From Corbicula japonica (Eukaryota > Mollusca > Bivalvia > Venerida > Cyrenidae): a DNA stretch of 64,000 nucleotides. The notes under the pieces were generated by a model that worked only from the letters and a program-made list of their open reading frames with translations, had not been told where the DNA came from and made no database searches. The stretch is taken from positions 806,001-870,000 of the forward strand of contig JAZAYU010000200.1 in NCBI GenBank assembly GCA_038501625.1, in the 5' to 3' direction. This document shows positions 25,073 to 38,500 of this stretch, in pieces (the stretch's first letter is position 1; each line of letters begins with the position of its first letter). Made by a program: the position numbers and the translations under genes.

Positions 25073-26323
25073 ATGAATATTCGCTTTATTGCAGTGATAT
25101 GTAACTGTTTCGTTGTTGTGTTTTCGGCCGAACTGTCCGGGTCGTTAGAACGCGATATCTTCGGACGTTTGGAGGCCAACGAGAAACTCGTGCAACAACT
25201 TCTCGGGCGCATGCATAAGCTCGAGGACCAACTGAGTTCCGAACAACGCCGAACTTCCGCACTTGAAGAAACGGTTCGCCAGCTGTTAAGAGTAATCTGA
25301 AAGAGTGATGTTGCTGCAGCAACTGACGACGACGCTGACGATTCTGGGTCAACTGTTGCTCCTGATGACTACTTCCAAGGTAAAATATTGCATACCTGCA
25401 TGCCAATGAGTGAAGGATTTTACCTTTGTAGATATCTTAGCAGCGTTCAGACCATTGGTGTGTGAAAAAATTAAAATGTTTCTTAACTAGAGAAATTACA
25501 CATCCATTTACTCTAGTATAATGCCCTCGACGAATTTAAACCTATGGCTTTGCTTTCTTTGCCATCAGTAATGTGAGGTTAATGATTGTGCATTTAAAGA
25601 CAATCCGTTTTAAAAATGAATGGTCATGAAATATATTTATTTTAATTAATTTTGGCACGAAGAAACCGTAAAACATCATGGGATTTCAAAAAAATATTTT
25701 TCACATATTATGTTTAAATATGGATCTTTGAAAAGGACTAATAAAACAAAAATAAATTTGAAAGTATTACAAATTTAATTCATTAATTTTATAAACATTG
25801 AGTCGACAAACATAGTTTTTAACTAATAGTAAAATTATTCTCGTATTCTCATTTAGGTTAAACCGAAGTCAAGCAAAGAATCCGTCAAACTGTGAATGAT
25901 CCGCCGGTAGCTTTTTATGCTACCATGAGTTACCACGTCTTGCATGCTGGTGTGAACCAAATTCTCGTATTCGATCACGTGATAACAAACCTAGGTAATA
26001 GCTACAACTACTACAACGGAAACTTCATTGCACTGGTCAGCGGAACTTACGTGTTTTCTGTGACCATTATGTCGCGAAACCACATTAACGCACATCTACG
26101 TCTTGTTAAAAATGGACAATTGGTTAGTTATCTTTATGTGAGTGGCAGCGAAGCTGGTCATGACACAACCAGTCAAATGGCCGTCCTTTCGCTACAAAAA
26201 GGTGACGATGTCTGCATTCAAAACATCAATACTGACAAGGACTTGAACGGAGATCATTATAGTAGCTTCTCTGGCTTCCTTCTGCAACAAGATTAAAGCG
26301 CATCTAGGGTTGTCGGGAAGAAA
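25073..26323 (+). pseudogene. C1q domain-containing protein pseudogene (three in-frame stops)
   Basis: Exon 1 is 25073-25379: a signal peptide MNIRFIAVICNCFVVVFSA, then a heptad-rich coiled coil. Exon 2 is 25857 to about 26323 and holds a C1q domain (PPVAFYATM...SGFLLQQD). Splice sites are CAAG|GTAAAA and TTTAG|GTT, both in phase 1. Exon 1 is the same length (307 bp) as in the paralog at 40613. Against that paralog three codons have become stops: TGA at 25298-25300, TAA at 25859-25861 just after the splice acceptor, and TAA at 26294-26296, which would drop the last ~10 residues. There are no frameshifts, so loss is recent or the copy uses another structure. The intron is only 477 bp. If functional, the product would be a secreted lectin-like recognition protein. 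Confidence 0.8.
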
Positions 26324-27000
26324 TAATATGTACCCCTTTTGTTGTTTCTCTGATTTCGAGAATTAAATATATATGTATTTGAAAATTATGTTTCCTTTAT
26401 TGCTCAAACATAAAATTGTCGATCTCAGATTAAGACGCCCACGGACGCCGAAGAGTAAAACCGATCCCCATTTCGATCTTACTTCCGCCAGTTTCCTAGC
26501 AACGCTGGGACGCCTTGTTATACCGCCAAAGTACCGTGTGTTTGTAGCCTTGAAACTTTGTATCAAGAGTGATAAGTAGATAAAATTATTTAGAGTAACT
26601 TTGAAAAAAAAAGCAACATATGCATATCAGGAATCGCCACACTCAAAAAAACACAGCCTCCCCACGCAGCGAAAAAGAAGAGAGAAAGATAGAGAGAGCG
26701 CATGTTTTATATATGTATGTCAATTCAAATAGGACGCCACAAACAATTAATAAACAAGAGAACCTTTGGGGATACCGCCTTGGAACGGTCAGTGGCAAAA
26801 CAAATTGCCACTGGGGGTTTAAACCAGGTTCTAGGGTGCACCAACCTCACACTTGCCCCAACAGGTTCTCGTATCTCAAAACAAGTACAAATTGTCTTGG
26901 TGAAATAACTCCAACCCACCTTTCAGCTCAACAATGTTGCATGCAAAAGCATACAAACATATAAACATAAGAATTTTATAGCATTGCAAAGCCAAAGGGC
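26324..27000. other. Intergenic; no gene recognised
   Basis: Overlapping frames on both strands at 26363-26579 and 26620-26964 lack recognisable domains. The segment 26755-26900 (GGCAAAACAAATTGCCACTG, then AACCAGGTTCTAGGG) contains a short palindrome and looks like a repeat scrap. Confidence 0.4.
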
Positions 27001-29350
27001 GGGTACTCAGTGATCTTTCCGAGACCAGAGCACCTGGAGTAAAATCAGCAAGAACACGATGACAGGGATAAAAGAAACAATCCGAGCTTTTAGGTTCTTT
27101 TAAGAAAAGATTTCCCCATAAACTTTCATAAACTCTTACACCCCTGCCACCGTCGTGCAACCAAAGAGGTAAGCATAATGATCAACTGTAGATGGGTTAA
27201 TCACCAGGCCTGCAGAGCGCTGTAAAATATCATGTTGGTAACCTTTCTTTTTAAATTTACAGATGGTTTTTACGAATAACCGGGAGAAATTAACATCGCC
27301 TTTTATCTTCTTAAGTTTATAAATTAAATCTCCATAAAAAACTGGCTGTGAAATTCCTTGTTGCAATAGTGATTTTAAACTGCAGCTGTATTTATGAATT
27401 AGATCTGGATATCGGCGATAAAACTTGCAAAAGGTTTTCCTTAATTTGTGATACCGATAACCTTGTTTTAAAAGTTTTTCTGTAATGCAAAGATTACGTT
27501 CATTGAAATCATTCACATCGTTGCAAACTCTTGAAAAGCGAACAAGCTGTGAGATATAAACCCCGTAAGAAGTTGCACGAGGAACATCGCCGTCTAGAAA
27601 CGGAAAATTTACTATATTAAAATTAAAATCATCTCTTTTATCATAAATTTTAGTAGTGACGTAACCATTTTCGATGGATAGATTTAAATCAAGGAAGTTT
27701 GCTTGCTTTTCTGAAGTGTTCGCTTTGTTAAGCTGTAGTTCTTTAGGATAAATCTTATTAACCAGTGATGGAAAATGGTTAATCTCTTTCATAACAGTAT
27801 AAAAACAGATCAGCAACAAGGGGTGCACAATTAGTACCCATTGGAATACCTATTACTTGTTTATAAATAGAGGTACCAAATCTCAAATAAATATTATCCA
27901 ATAAAAATGTGAGCGCCTGGATAAGGTCTTGACAGGTCCATGAAGTAAAATTATCATAAGAACCATCTGTAAAGAATGCCCTATGTTCATTACAAGCAAT
28001 AAATGTTTTATTTTCTCTAGCAAAAGTTTTTTCAATGAGACTGGTTAGCTTGTCTCTTATTAAATTATGAGGGAGAGAAGTATACAAGGTAGAAAAATCA
28101 TATGTAGACCAACAGAACGCCTGAGAATATTTGATTTAAGTTTCTTCAAAACGTCATTTGAATTTTTTATAGACCAAAATAAATTTTTGCCAGTAGTTTC
28201 AAAAACTTTTTCGCAATACCTAATTACATGTTCTTTTGTAGCTGTAAGACAAGATGTTAAGAGCACGGATAACTTTGTTGTAGTACAAGAACTAGAGTTA
28301 GCGATAAATCTTGCTTTGTACGGTGTTTTGTGCATTTTAGGCAACCAATACATAGTAGGTACTTTGTCTTGTTTAGGCTCAACACTGATTCTAAATTTTG
28401 TAATTTGTAGAGTGTGTGCAGTAACAATATCACTCTCAGATGAAGAAGTCAGTGTATAAGCATTAGTGCTATTAAGCTCTTCAGTTTGAACATTTATATA
28501 GTGTATACGTCACACTATAATAACATTATTTGAAGCCTTATCAGCAGGTGTTAAAACAAATTTGTTGTGAAAATCTTGAATACCTTTTTTCATATGACGA
28601 AAGTTAAAACGAGGTCGAGGTGGTAGTAAAGCTATGTTTCTTTTATAGAAGGATATACGAGTGTCAATTATTTTGAATATTTGTTTTTTCCAGTTTGAAA
28701 GAGCATAAGGCTCAGCATGTTCTCGTTTACACCATTTATTGCAAAAAGAGTTTAAAGACTCTGCAATTTCCGCACGACAGGTATTAAAGTCGATGTCCGA
28801 TGGAATTCTGTATTTTGGACCTTTTGAAATTAAATTGCGGATTCTAAAGTCTTTGATAACATTTAGATCCCCTGTAACGATATGAGCGGCAGGTTGATAG
28901 CAAAATTTTGAATTAGAACAGTCTCAAGATAATGGTGTGTTTTCAACAATCTGTAAATCCGAGGTAATTTTGTTGTAATTGAAAATTGTGTTTCTAATAG
29001 GCTTGTAATATTTATAACAAACGATGGGTGTTTCAGTATTCTTGAAATAATTAGGTATAGCCGATTCAACAGTTTTATCTTTAAATATACTTGGAAGGTC
29101 AATAAAATCTATGCCTTTATTTAAAAATGAAATTTTAAGGAAATGTCTTTGGTGATCAGATTCCAAGTCAATATGTGGTCTTAGAACATGCCGAGTGTAA
29201 CACTGAGTAAGGCTTGCAACCTCATAAAGTGGATGAGTTCTAATAACAATATCATCGGCTTCCTTATCCACTTTTTGTAAACTTGAAATAGATAGAGAAG
29301 CTAAACGCGACAGCATAGCATGTCTTCCAGAATGTTTTAAAATATTTTGA
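27001..29350 (-). mobile_element. Decayed Penelope-type reverse transcriptase element
   Basis: Minus-strand frames join into one retroelement polyprotein. From 29316 to 28110 a single frame runs through an N-terminal region (IDLPSIFKDKTVESAIPNYF) to YWLPKMHKTPYKARFIANSS, interrupted by two TGA codons (28924-28926 and 28510-28512). A frameshift near 28120 leads to YDFSTLYTSLPHNLI and GIPMGTNCAPLVADLFLYCYE (reverse transcriptase motifs A-B region). A second break near 27800 leads to IYPKELQLNKAN, FLDLNL and a long C-terminal region ending near 27136, followed by further stops and a hydrophobic patch. The short distance from LFLYCYE to IYPKEL leaves no room for the YxDD catalytic block, which appears deleted. 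No GIY-YIG endonuclease is visible. The class is assigned by motif order (HK..., GTxxAP); a related group is possible. Confidence 0.72.
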
Positions 29351-29525
29351 AGGCCATGAATAGAACAATGAACACGTGATTTTCTTTTGATGTTTCTTTT
29401 GAAAGCTACCGAACACGAAACAAAACCAAAATATTGCCGCCTGGTGCCAGCGTTATGGCTACGTCATATTACAGTCCTATTAGGTAAACGATTGGTTACT
29501 GGCCCAATTTATTAAACACAGTTAA
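29351..29525. other. Junction between the retroelement and array B; ends in TTAA
   Basis: No gene is seen. The last bases, CACAGTTAA, put TTAA (29522-29525) directly against the first P terminus of array B. Confidence 0.5.
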
Positions 29526-32500
29526 GGTTGTATTAAGGTAAATAACTCAGTATTCCTCCGTGGTCCATTCGAATATAGTCCGTTTCATTATATGCTATTT
29601 TTTTCTCTTCATCTGGGGGCCTCTTAACCGTTAGAAATCGACCTGTTTTTGACTTGTTTGCAGGAATAACATGTCAGGAAAATAAATGAAAGCAATTTCA
29701 TGCCTATATCTCGTTTGGTAGAGGCGCACTAGTTCCGGAAGAGCGGATGTATATATTTGGCTCCGTATTTGCGATACCGCGTTTAAAATAGGATCTGTTC
29801 GGTTAGAGATCAGTAATTTTCTTACAAGTAAGTTAACCCCCCATTTGCTGTGTATTTTTCAATAGATGAAATGTAGATCTTCACAGTCATGTATGGTTGT
29901 CTAGAAATTAAGATGATAGAAATCATGTTAAATGTGCATTGAATATTGGTAATTTAACATTGAGGTCTATGGGAATTGGATTTACCTTGATTCAACCTAT
30001 AAGATTCAAAACCTCGAAAATGTCGAAGTCGACAAAACTTGATTTCGGTGATTGATATCGGCTTAGTTTGATTGGGTTTTAGGTTTTAAAATACTATTTG
30101 TCAAAAATCTTGTTTTTGATTTGAAAAAATCTTAATTTTGGGCACCGGACCCTATTCGGTATTAACTTTTACACAATTGAGTTGCCTGTGGGATCCCGTC
30201 TTCATACAAAAGATCGCATTAGCACGTGTTTGTGTTGAATATCAGACTCAACAAGTTTCTTCTATTAAAAAAAGTTGCCTTTAATATAAAAATTGAAAAA
30301 ATTGTCTGAAATTAAGCAATTTTACAGAAATATACTGGAAATTTTGACGATTTTTTCATGTATGGGCGGGCCTCATTGAACCCTTATAAGTCGAGTTTTA
30401 GAGCAGATATCAAGTTGAAATTTCTACAGTATATTACAAATACACAACACAATGAAATAATATCATAATCATTGCATTTGGAAACTCAAGTTTTTCTTAT
30501 AAGATTCAAAACCTCGAAAATGTCGAAGTCGACAAAACTTGATTTCGGTGATTGATATCGGCTTAGTTTGATTGGGTTTTAGGTTTTAAAATACTATTTG
30601 TCAAAAATCTTGTTTTTGATTTGAAAAAATCTTAATTTTGGGCACCGGACCCTATTCGGTATTAACTTTTACACAATTGAGTTGCCTGTGGGATCCCGTC
30701 TTCATACAAAAGATCGCATTAGCACGTGTTTGTGTTGAATATCAGACTCAACAAGTTTCTTCTATTAAAAAAAGTTGCCTTTAATATAAAAATTGAAAAA
30801 ATTGTCTGAAATTAAGCAATTTTACAGAAATATACTGGAAATTTTGACGATTTTTTCATGTATGGGCGGGCCTCATTGAACCCTTATAAGTCGAGTTTTA
30901 GAGCAGATATCAAGTTGAAATTTCTACAGTATATTACAAATACACAACACAATGAAATAATATCATAATCATTGCATTTGGAAACTCAAGTTTTTCTTAT
31001 AAGATTCAAAACCTCGAAAATGTCGAAGTCGACAAAACTTGATTTCGGTGATTGATATCGGCTTAGTTTGATTGGGTTTTAGGTTTTAAAATACTATTTG
31101 TCAAAAATCTTGTTTTTGATTTGAAAAAATCTTAATTTTGGGCACCGGACCCTATTCGGTATTAACTTTTACACAATTGAGTTGCCTGTGGGATCCCGTC
31201 TTCATACAAAAGATCGCATTAGCACGTGTTTGTGTTGAATATCAGACTCAACAAGTTTCTTCTATTAAAAAAAGTTGCCTTTAATATAAAAATTGAAAAA
31301 ATTGTCTGAAATTAAGCAATTTTACAGAAATATACTGGAAATTTTGACGATTTTTTCATGTATGGGCGGGCCTCATTGAACCCTTATAAGTCGAGTTTTA
31401 GAGCAGATATCAAGTTGAAATTTCTACAGTATATTACAAATACACAACACAATGAAATAATATCATAATCATTGCATTTGGAAACTCAAGTTTTTCTTAT
31501 AAGATTCAAAACCTCGAAAATGTCGAAGTCGACAAAACTTGATTTCGGTGATTGATATCGGCTTAGTTTGATTGGGTTTTAGGTTTTAAAATACTATTTG
31601 TCAAAAATCTTGTTTTTGATTTGAAAAAATCTTAATTTTGGGCACCGGACCCTATTCGGTATTAACTTTTACACAATTGAGTTGCCTGTGGGATCCCGTC
31701 TTCATACAAAAGATCGCATTAGCACGTGTTTGTGTTGAATATCAGACTCAACAAGTTTCTTCTATTAAAAAAAGTTGCCTTTAATATAAAAATTGAAAAA
31801 ATTGTCTGAAATTAAGCAATTTTACAGAAATATACTGGAAATTTTGACGATTTTTTCATGTATGGGCGGGCCTCATTGAACCCTTATAAGTCGAGTTTTA
31901 GAGCAGATATCAAGTTGAAATTTCTACAGTATATTACAAATACACAACACAATGAAATAATATCATAATCATTGCATTTGGAAACTCAAGTTTTTCTTAT
32001 AAGTTTCAAAACCTCGAAAATGTCGAAGTCGACATAACTTGATTTCGGTGATTGATATCGGCTTAGTTTGATTGGGTTTTAGGTTTTAAAATACTATTTG
32101 TCAAAAATCTTGTTTTTGATTTGAAAAAATCTTAATTTTGGGCACCGGACCCTATTCGGTATTAACTTTTACACAATTGAGTTGCCTGTGGGATCCCGTC
32201 TTCATACAAAAGATCGCATTAGCACGTGTTTGTGTTGAATATCAGACTCAACAAGTTTCTTCTATTAAAAAAAGTTGCCTTTAATATAAAAATTGAAAAA
32301 ATTGTCTGAAATTAAGCAATTTTACAGAAATATACTGGAAATTTTGACGATTTTTTCATGTATGGGCGGGCCTCATTGAACCCTTATAAGTCGAGTTTTA
32401 GAGCAGATATCAAGTTGAAATTTCTACAGTATATTACAAATACACAACACAATGAAATAATATCATAATCATTGCATTTGGAAACTCAAGTTTTTCTTAT

Positions 32501-35500
32501 AAGATTCAAAACCTCGAAAATGTCGAAGTCGACAAAACTTGATTTCGGTGATTGATATCGGCTTAGTTTGATTGGGTTTTAGGTTTTAAAATACTATTTG
32601 TCAAAAATCTTGTTTTTGATTTGAAAAAATCTTAATTTTGGGCACCGGACCCTATTCGGTATTAACTTTTACACAATTGAGTTGCCTGTGGGATCCCGTC
32701 TTCATACAAAAGATCGCATTAGCACGTGTTTGTGTTGAATATCAGACTCAACAAGTTTCTTCTATTAAAAAATGTTACCTTTAATATAAAAATTGAAAAA
32801 ATTGTCTGAAATTAAGCAATTTTACAGAAATATACTGGAAATTTTGACGATTTTTTCATGTATGGGCGGGCCTCATTGAACCCTTATAAGTCGAGTTTTA
32901 GAGCAGATATCAAGTTGAAATTTCTACAGTATATTACAAATACACAACACAATGAAATAATATCATAATCATTGCATTTGGAAACTCAAGTTTTTCTTAT
33001 AGGTTGTATTAAGGTAAATAACTCAGTATTCCTCCGTGCTCCATTCGAATGAAGTCCGTTTCATTATATGCTATTTTTTTCTCTTCATCTGGGGGCCTCT
33101 TAACCGTTAGAAATCGACCTGTTTGTGACTTGTTTGCAGGAATAACATGTCAGGAAAATAAATGAAAGCAATTTCATGCCTATATCTCGTTTGGTAGAGG
33201 CGCACTAGTTCCGGAAGAGCGGATGTATATATTTGGCTCCGTATTTGCGATACCGCGTTTAAAATAGGGTCTGTTCGGTTAGAGATCAGTAATTTTCTTA
33301 CAAGTAAGTTAACCCCCCATTTGCTGTGTGTTTTTCAATAGATGAAATGTAGATCTTCACAGTCATGTATGGTTGTCTAGAAATTAAGATGATAGAAATC
33401 ATGTTAAATGTGCATTGAATATTGGTAATTTAACATTGAGGTCTATGGGAATTGGATTTACCTTGATTCAACCTATAAGATTCAAAACCTCGAAAATGTC
33501 GAAGTCGACAAAACTTGATTTCGGTGATTGATATCGGCTTAGTTTGATTGGGTTTTAGGTTTTAAAATACTATTTGTCAAAAATCTTGTTTTTGATTTGA
33601 AAAAATCTTAATTTTGGGCACCGGACCCTATTCGGTATTAACTTTTACACAATTGAGTTGCCTGTGGGATCCCGTCTTCATACAAAAGATCGCATTAGCA
33701 CGTGTTTGTGTTGAATATCAGACTCAACAAGTTTCTTCTATTTAAAAAAGTTGCCTTTAATATAAAAATTGAAAAAATTGTCTGAAATTAAGCAATTTTA
33801 CAGAAATATACTGGAAATTTTGACGATTTTTTCATGTATGGGCGGGCCTCATTGAACCCTTATAAGTCGAGTTTTAGAGCAGATATCAAGTTGAAATTTC
33901 TACAGTATATTACAAATACACAACACAATGAAATAATATCATAATCATTGCATTTGGAAACTCAAGTTTTTCTTATACGATTCAAAACCTCGAAAATGTC
34001 GAGGTCTACAAAACTTGATTTCGGTGATTGATATCGGCTTAGTTTGATTGGGTTTAAGGTTTTAAAATACTATTTGTCAAAAATCTTGTTTTTGATTTGA
34101 AAAAATCTTAATTTTGGGCACCGGACCCTATTCGGTGTTAACTTTTACACAATTGAGTTGCCTGTGGGATCCCGTCTTCATACAAAAGATCGCATTAGCA
34201 CGTGTTTGTGTTGAATATCAGACTCAACAAGTTTCTTCTATTAAAAAAAGTAGCTTTTAATATAAAAATTGAAAAAATTGTCTGAAATTAAGCAATTTTA
34301 CAGAAATATACTGGAAATTTTGACGATTTTTTCATGTATGGGCGGGCCTCATTGAACCCTTATAAGTCGAGTTTTAGAGCAGATATCAAGTTGAAATTTC
34401 TACAGTATATTACAAATACACAACACAATGAAATAATATCATAATCATTGCATTTGGAAACTCAAGTTTTTCTTATAGGTTGTATTAAGGTAAATAACTC
34501 AGTATTCCTCCGTGCTCCATTCGAATGAAGTCCGTTTCATTATATGCTATTTTTTTCTCTTCATCTGGGGGCCTCTTAACCGTTAGAAATCGACCTGTTT
34601 GTGACTTGTTTGCAGGAATAACATGTCAGGAAAATAAATGAAAGCAATTTCATGCCTATATCTCGTTTGGTAGAGGCGCACTAGTTCCGGAAGAGCGGAT
34701 GTATATATTTGGCTCCGTATTTGCGATACCGCGTTTAAAATAGGGTCTGTTCGGTTAGAGATCAGTAATTTTCTTACAAGTAAGTTAACCCCCCATTTGC
34801 TGTGTGTTTTTCAATAGATGAAATGTAGATCTTCACAGTCATGTATGGTTGTCTAGAAATTAAGATGATAGAAATCATGTTAAATGTGCATTGAATATTG
34901 GTAATTTAACATTGAGGTCTATGGGAATTGGATTTACCTTGATTCAACCTATAAGATTCAAAACCTCGAAAATGTCGAAGTCGACAAAACTTGATTTCGG
35001 TGATTGATATCGGCTTAGTTTGATTGGGTTTTAGGTTTTAAAATACTATTTGTCAAAAATCTTGTTTTTGATTTGAAAAAATCTTAATTTTGGGCACCGG
35101 ACCCTATTCGGTATTAACTTTTACACAATTGAGTTGCCTGTGAGATCCCGTCTTCATACAAAAGATCGCATTAGCACGTGTTTGTGTTGAATATCAGACT
35201 CAACAAGTTTCTTCTATTAAAAAAGTTGCCTTTAATATAAAAATTGAAAAAATTGTCTGAAATTAAGCAATTTTACAGAAATATACTGGAAATTTTGACG
35301 ATTTTTTCATGTATGGGCGGGCCTCATTGAACCCTTATAAGTCGAGTTTTAGAGCAGATATCAAGTTGAAATTTCTACAGTATATTACAAATACACAACA
35401 CAATGAAATAATATCATAATCATTGCATTTGGAAACTCAAGTTTTTCTTATAAGATTCAAAACCTCGAAAATGTCGAAGTCGACAAAACTTGATTTCGGT

Positions 35501-38500
35501 GATTGATATCGGCTTAGTTTGATTGGGTTTTAGGTTTTAAAATACTATTTGTCAAAAATCTTGTTTTTGATTTGAAAAAATCTTAATTTTGGGCACCGGA
35601 CCCTATTCGGTATTAACTTTTACACAATTGAGTTGCCTGTGGGATCCCGTCTTCATACAAAAGATCGCATTAGCACGTGTTTGTGTTGAATATCAGACTC
35701 AACAAGTTTCTTCTATTAAAAAAAGTTGCCTTTAATATAAAAATTGAAAAAATTGTCTGAAATTAAGCAATTTTACAGAAATATACTGGAAATTTTGACG
35801 ATTTTTTCATGTATGGGCGGGCCTCATTGAACCCTTATAAGTCGAGTTTTAGAGCAGATATCAAGTTGAAATTTCTACAGTATATTACAAATACACAACA
35901 CAATGAAATAATATCATAATCATTGCATTTGGAAACTCAAGTTTTTCTTATAAGATTCAAAACCTCGAAAATGTCGAAGTCGACAAAACTTGATTTCGGT
36001 GATTGATATCGGCTTAGTTTGATTGGGTTTTAGGTTTTAAAATACTATTTGTCAAAAATCTTGTTTTTGATTTGAAAAAATCTTAATTTTGGGCACCGGA
36101 CCCTATTCGGTATTAACTTTTACACAATTGAGTTGCCTATGGGATCCCGTCTTCATACAAAAGATCGCATTAGCACGTGTTTGTGTTGAATATCAGACTC
36201 AACAAGTTTCTTCTATTAAAAAAGTAGCCTTTAATATAAAAATTGAAAAAAATGTCTGAAATTAAGCAATTTTACAGAAATATACTGGAAATTTTGACGA
36301 TTTTTTTCATGTATGGGCGGGCCTCATTGAACCCTTATAAGTCGAGTTTTAGAGCAGATATCAAGTTGAAATTTCTACAGTATATTACAAATACACAACA
36401 CAATGAATTAATATCATAATCATTGCATTTGGAAACTCAAGTTTTTCTTATAGGTTGTATTAAGGTAAATAACTCAGTATTCCTCCGTGCTCCATTCGAA
36501 TGAAGTCCGTTTCATTATATGCTATTTTTTTCTCTTCATCTGGGGGCCTCTTAACCGTTAGAAATCGACCTGTTTGTGACTTGTTTGCAGGAATAACATG
36601 TCAGGAAAATAAATGAAAGCAATTTCATGCCTATATCTCGTTTGGTAGAGGCGCACTAGTTCCGGAAGAGCGGATGTATATATTTGGCTCCGTATTTGCG
36701 ATACCGCCTTTAAAATAGGGTCTGTTCGGTTAGAGATCAGTAATTTTCTTACAAGTAAGTTAACCCCCCCCCCCCCCCCCCCCCCCCAATTTGCTGTGTG
36801 TTTTTCAATAGATGAAATGTAGATCTTCACAGTCATGTATGGTTGTCTAGAAATTAAGATGATAGAAATCATGTTAAATGTGCATTGAATATTGGTAATT
36901 TAACATTGAGGTCTATGGGAATTGGATTTACCTTGATTCAACCTATAAGATTCAAAACCTCGAAAATGTCGAAGTCGACAAAACTTGATTTCGGTGATTG
37001 ATATCGGCTTAGTTTGATTGGGTTTTAGGTTTTAAAATACTATTTGTCAAAAATCTTGTTTTTGATTTGAAAAAATCTTAATTTTGGGCACCGGACCCTA
37101 TTCGGTATTAACTTTTACACAATTGAGTTGCCTGTGGGATCCCGTCTTCATACAAAAGATCGCATTAGCACGTGTTTGTGTTGAATATCAGACTCAACAA
37201 GTTTCTTCTATTAAAAAAAGTTGCCTTTAATATAAAAATTGAAAAAATTGTCTGAAATTAAGCAATTTTACAGAAATATACTGGAAATTTTGACGATTTT
37301 TTCATGTATGGGCGGGCCTCATTGAACCCTTATAAGTCGAGTTTTAGAGCAGATATCAAGTTGAAATTTCTACAGTATATTACAAATACACAACACAATG
37401 AAATAATATCATAATCATTGCATTTGGAAACTCAAGTTTTTCTTATAGGTTGTATTAAGGTAAATAACTCAGTATTCCTCCGTGCTCCATTCGAATGAAG
37501 TCCGTTTCATTATATGCTATTTTTTTCTCTTCATCTGGGGGCCTCTTAACCGTTAGAAATCGACCTGTTTGTGACTTGTTTGCAGGAATAACATGTCAGG
37601 AAAATAAATGAAAGCAATTTCATGCCTATATCTCGTTTGGTAGAGGCGCACTAGTTCCGGAAGAGCGGATGTATATATTTGGCTCCGTATTTGCGATACC
37701 GCGTTTAAAATAGGGTCTGTTCGGTTAGAGATCAGTAATTTTCTTACAAGTAAGTTAACCCCCCATTTGCTGTGTGTTTTTCAATAGATGAATGTAGATC
37801 TTCATAGTCATGTATGGTTGTCTAGAAATTAAGATGATAGAAATCATGTTAAATGTGCATTGAATATTGGTAATTTAACATTGAGGTCTATGGGAATTGG
37901 ATTTACCTTGATTCAACCTATAAGATTCAAAACCTCGAAAATGTCGAAGTCGACAAAACTTGATTTCGGTGATTGATATCGGCTTAGTTTGATTGGGTTT
38001 TAGGTTTTAAAATACTATTTGTCAAAAATCTTGTTTTTGATTTGAAAAAATCTTAATTTTGGGCACCGGACCCTATTCGGTATTAACTTTTACACAATTG
38101 AGTTGCCTGTGGGATCCCGTCTTCATACAAAAGATCGCATTAGCACGTGTTTGTGTTGAATATCAGACTCAACAAGTTTCTTCTATTAAAAAAAGTTGCC
38201 TTTAATATAAAAATTGAAAAAATTGTCTGAAATTAAGCAATTTTACAGAAATATACTGGAAATTTTGACGATTTTTTCATGTATGGGCGGGCCTCATTGA
38301 ACCCTTATAAGTCGAGTTTTAGAGCAGATATCAAGTTGAAATTTCTACAGTATATTACAAATACACAACACAATGAAATAATATCATAATCATTGCATTT
38401 GGAAACTCAAGTTTTTCTTATAAGATTCAAAACCTCGAAAATGTCGAAGTCGACAAAACTTGATTTCGGTGATTGATATCGGCTTAGTTTGATTGGGTTT

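Noticed and set aside
36558..36872. 104-codon frame with a glycine run in array B
   Set aside because: The glycine run is the 24-base C tract read on the minus strand. Other P copies do not carry the frame.
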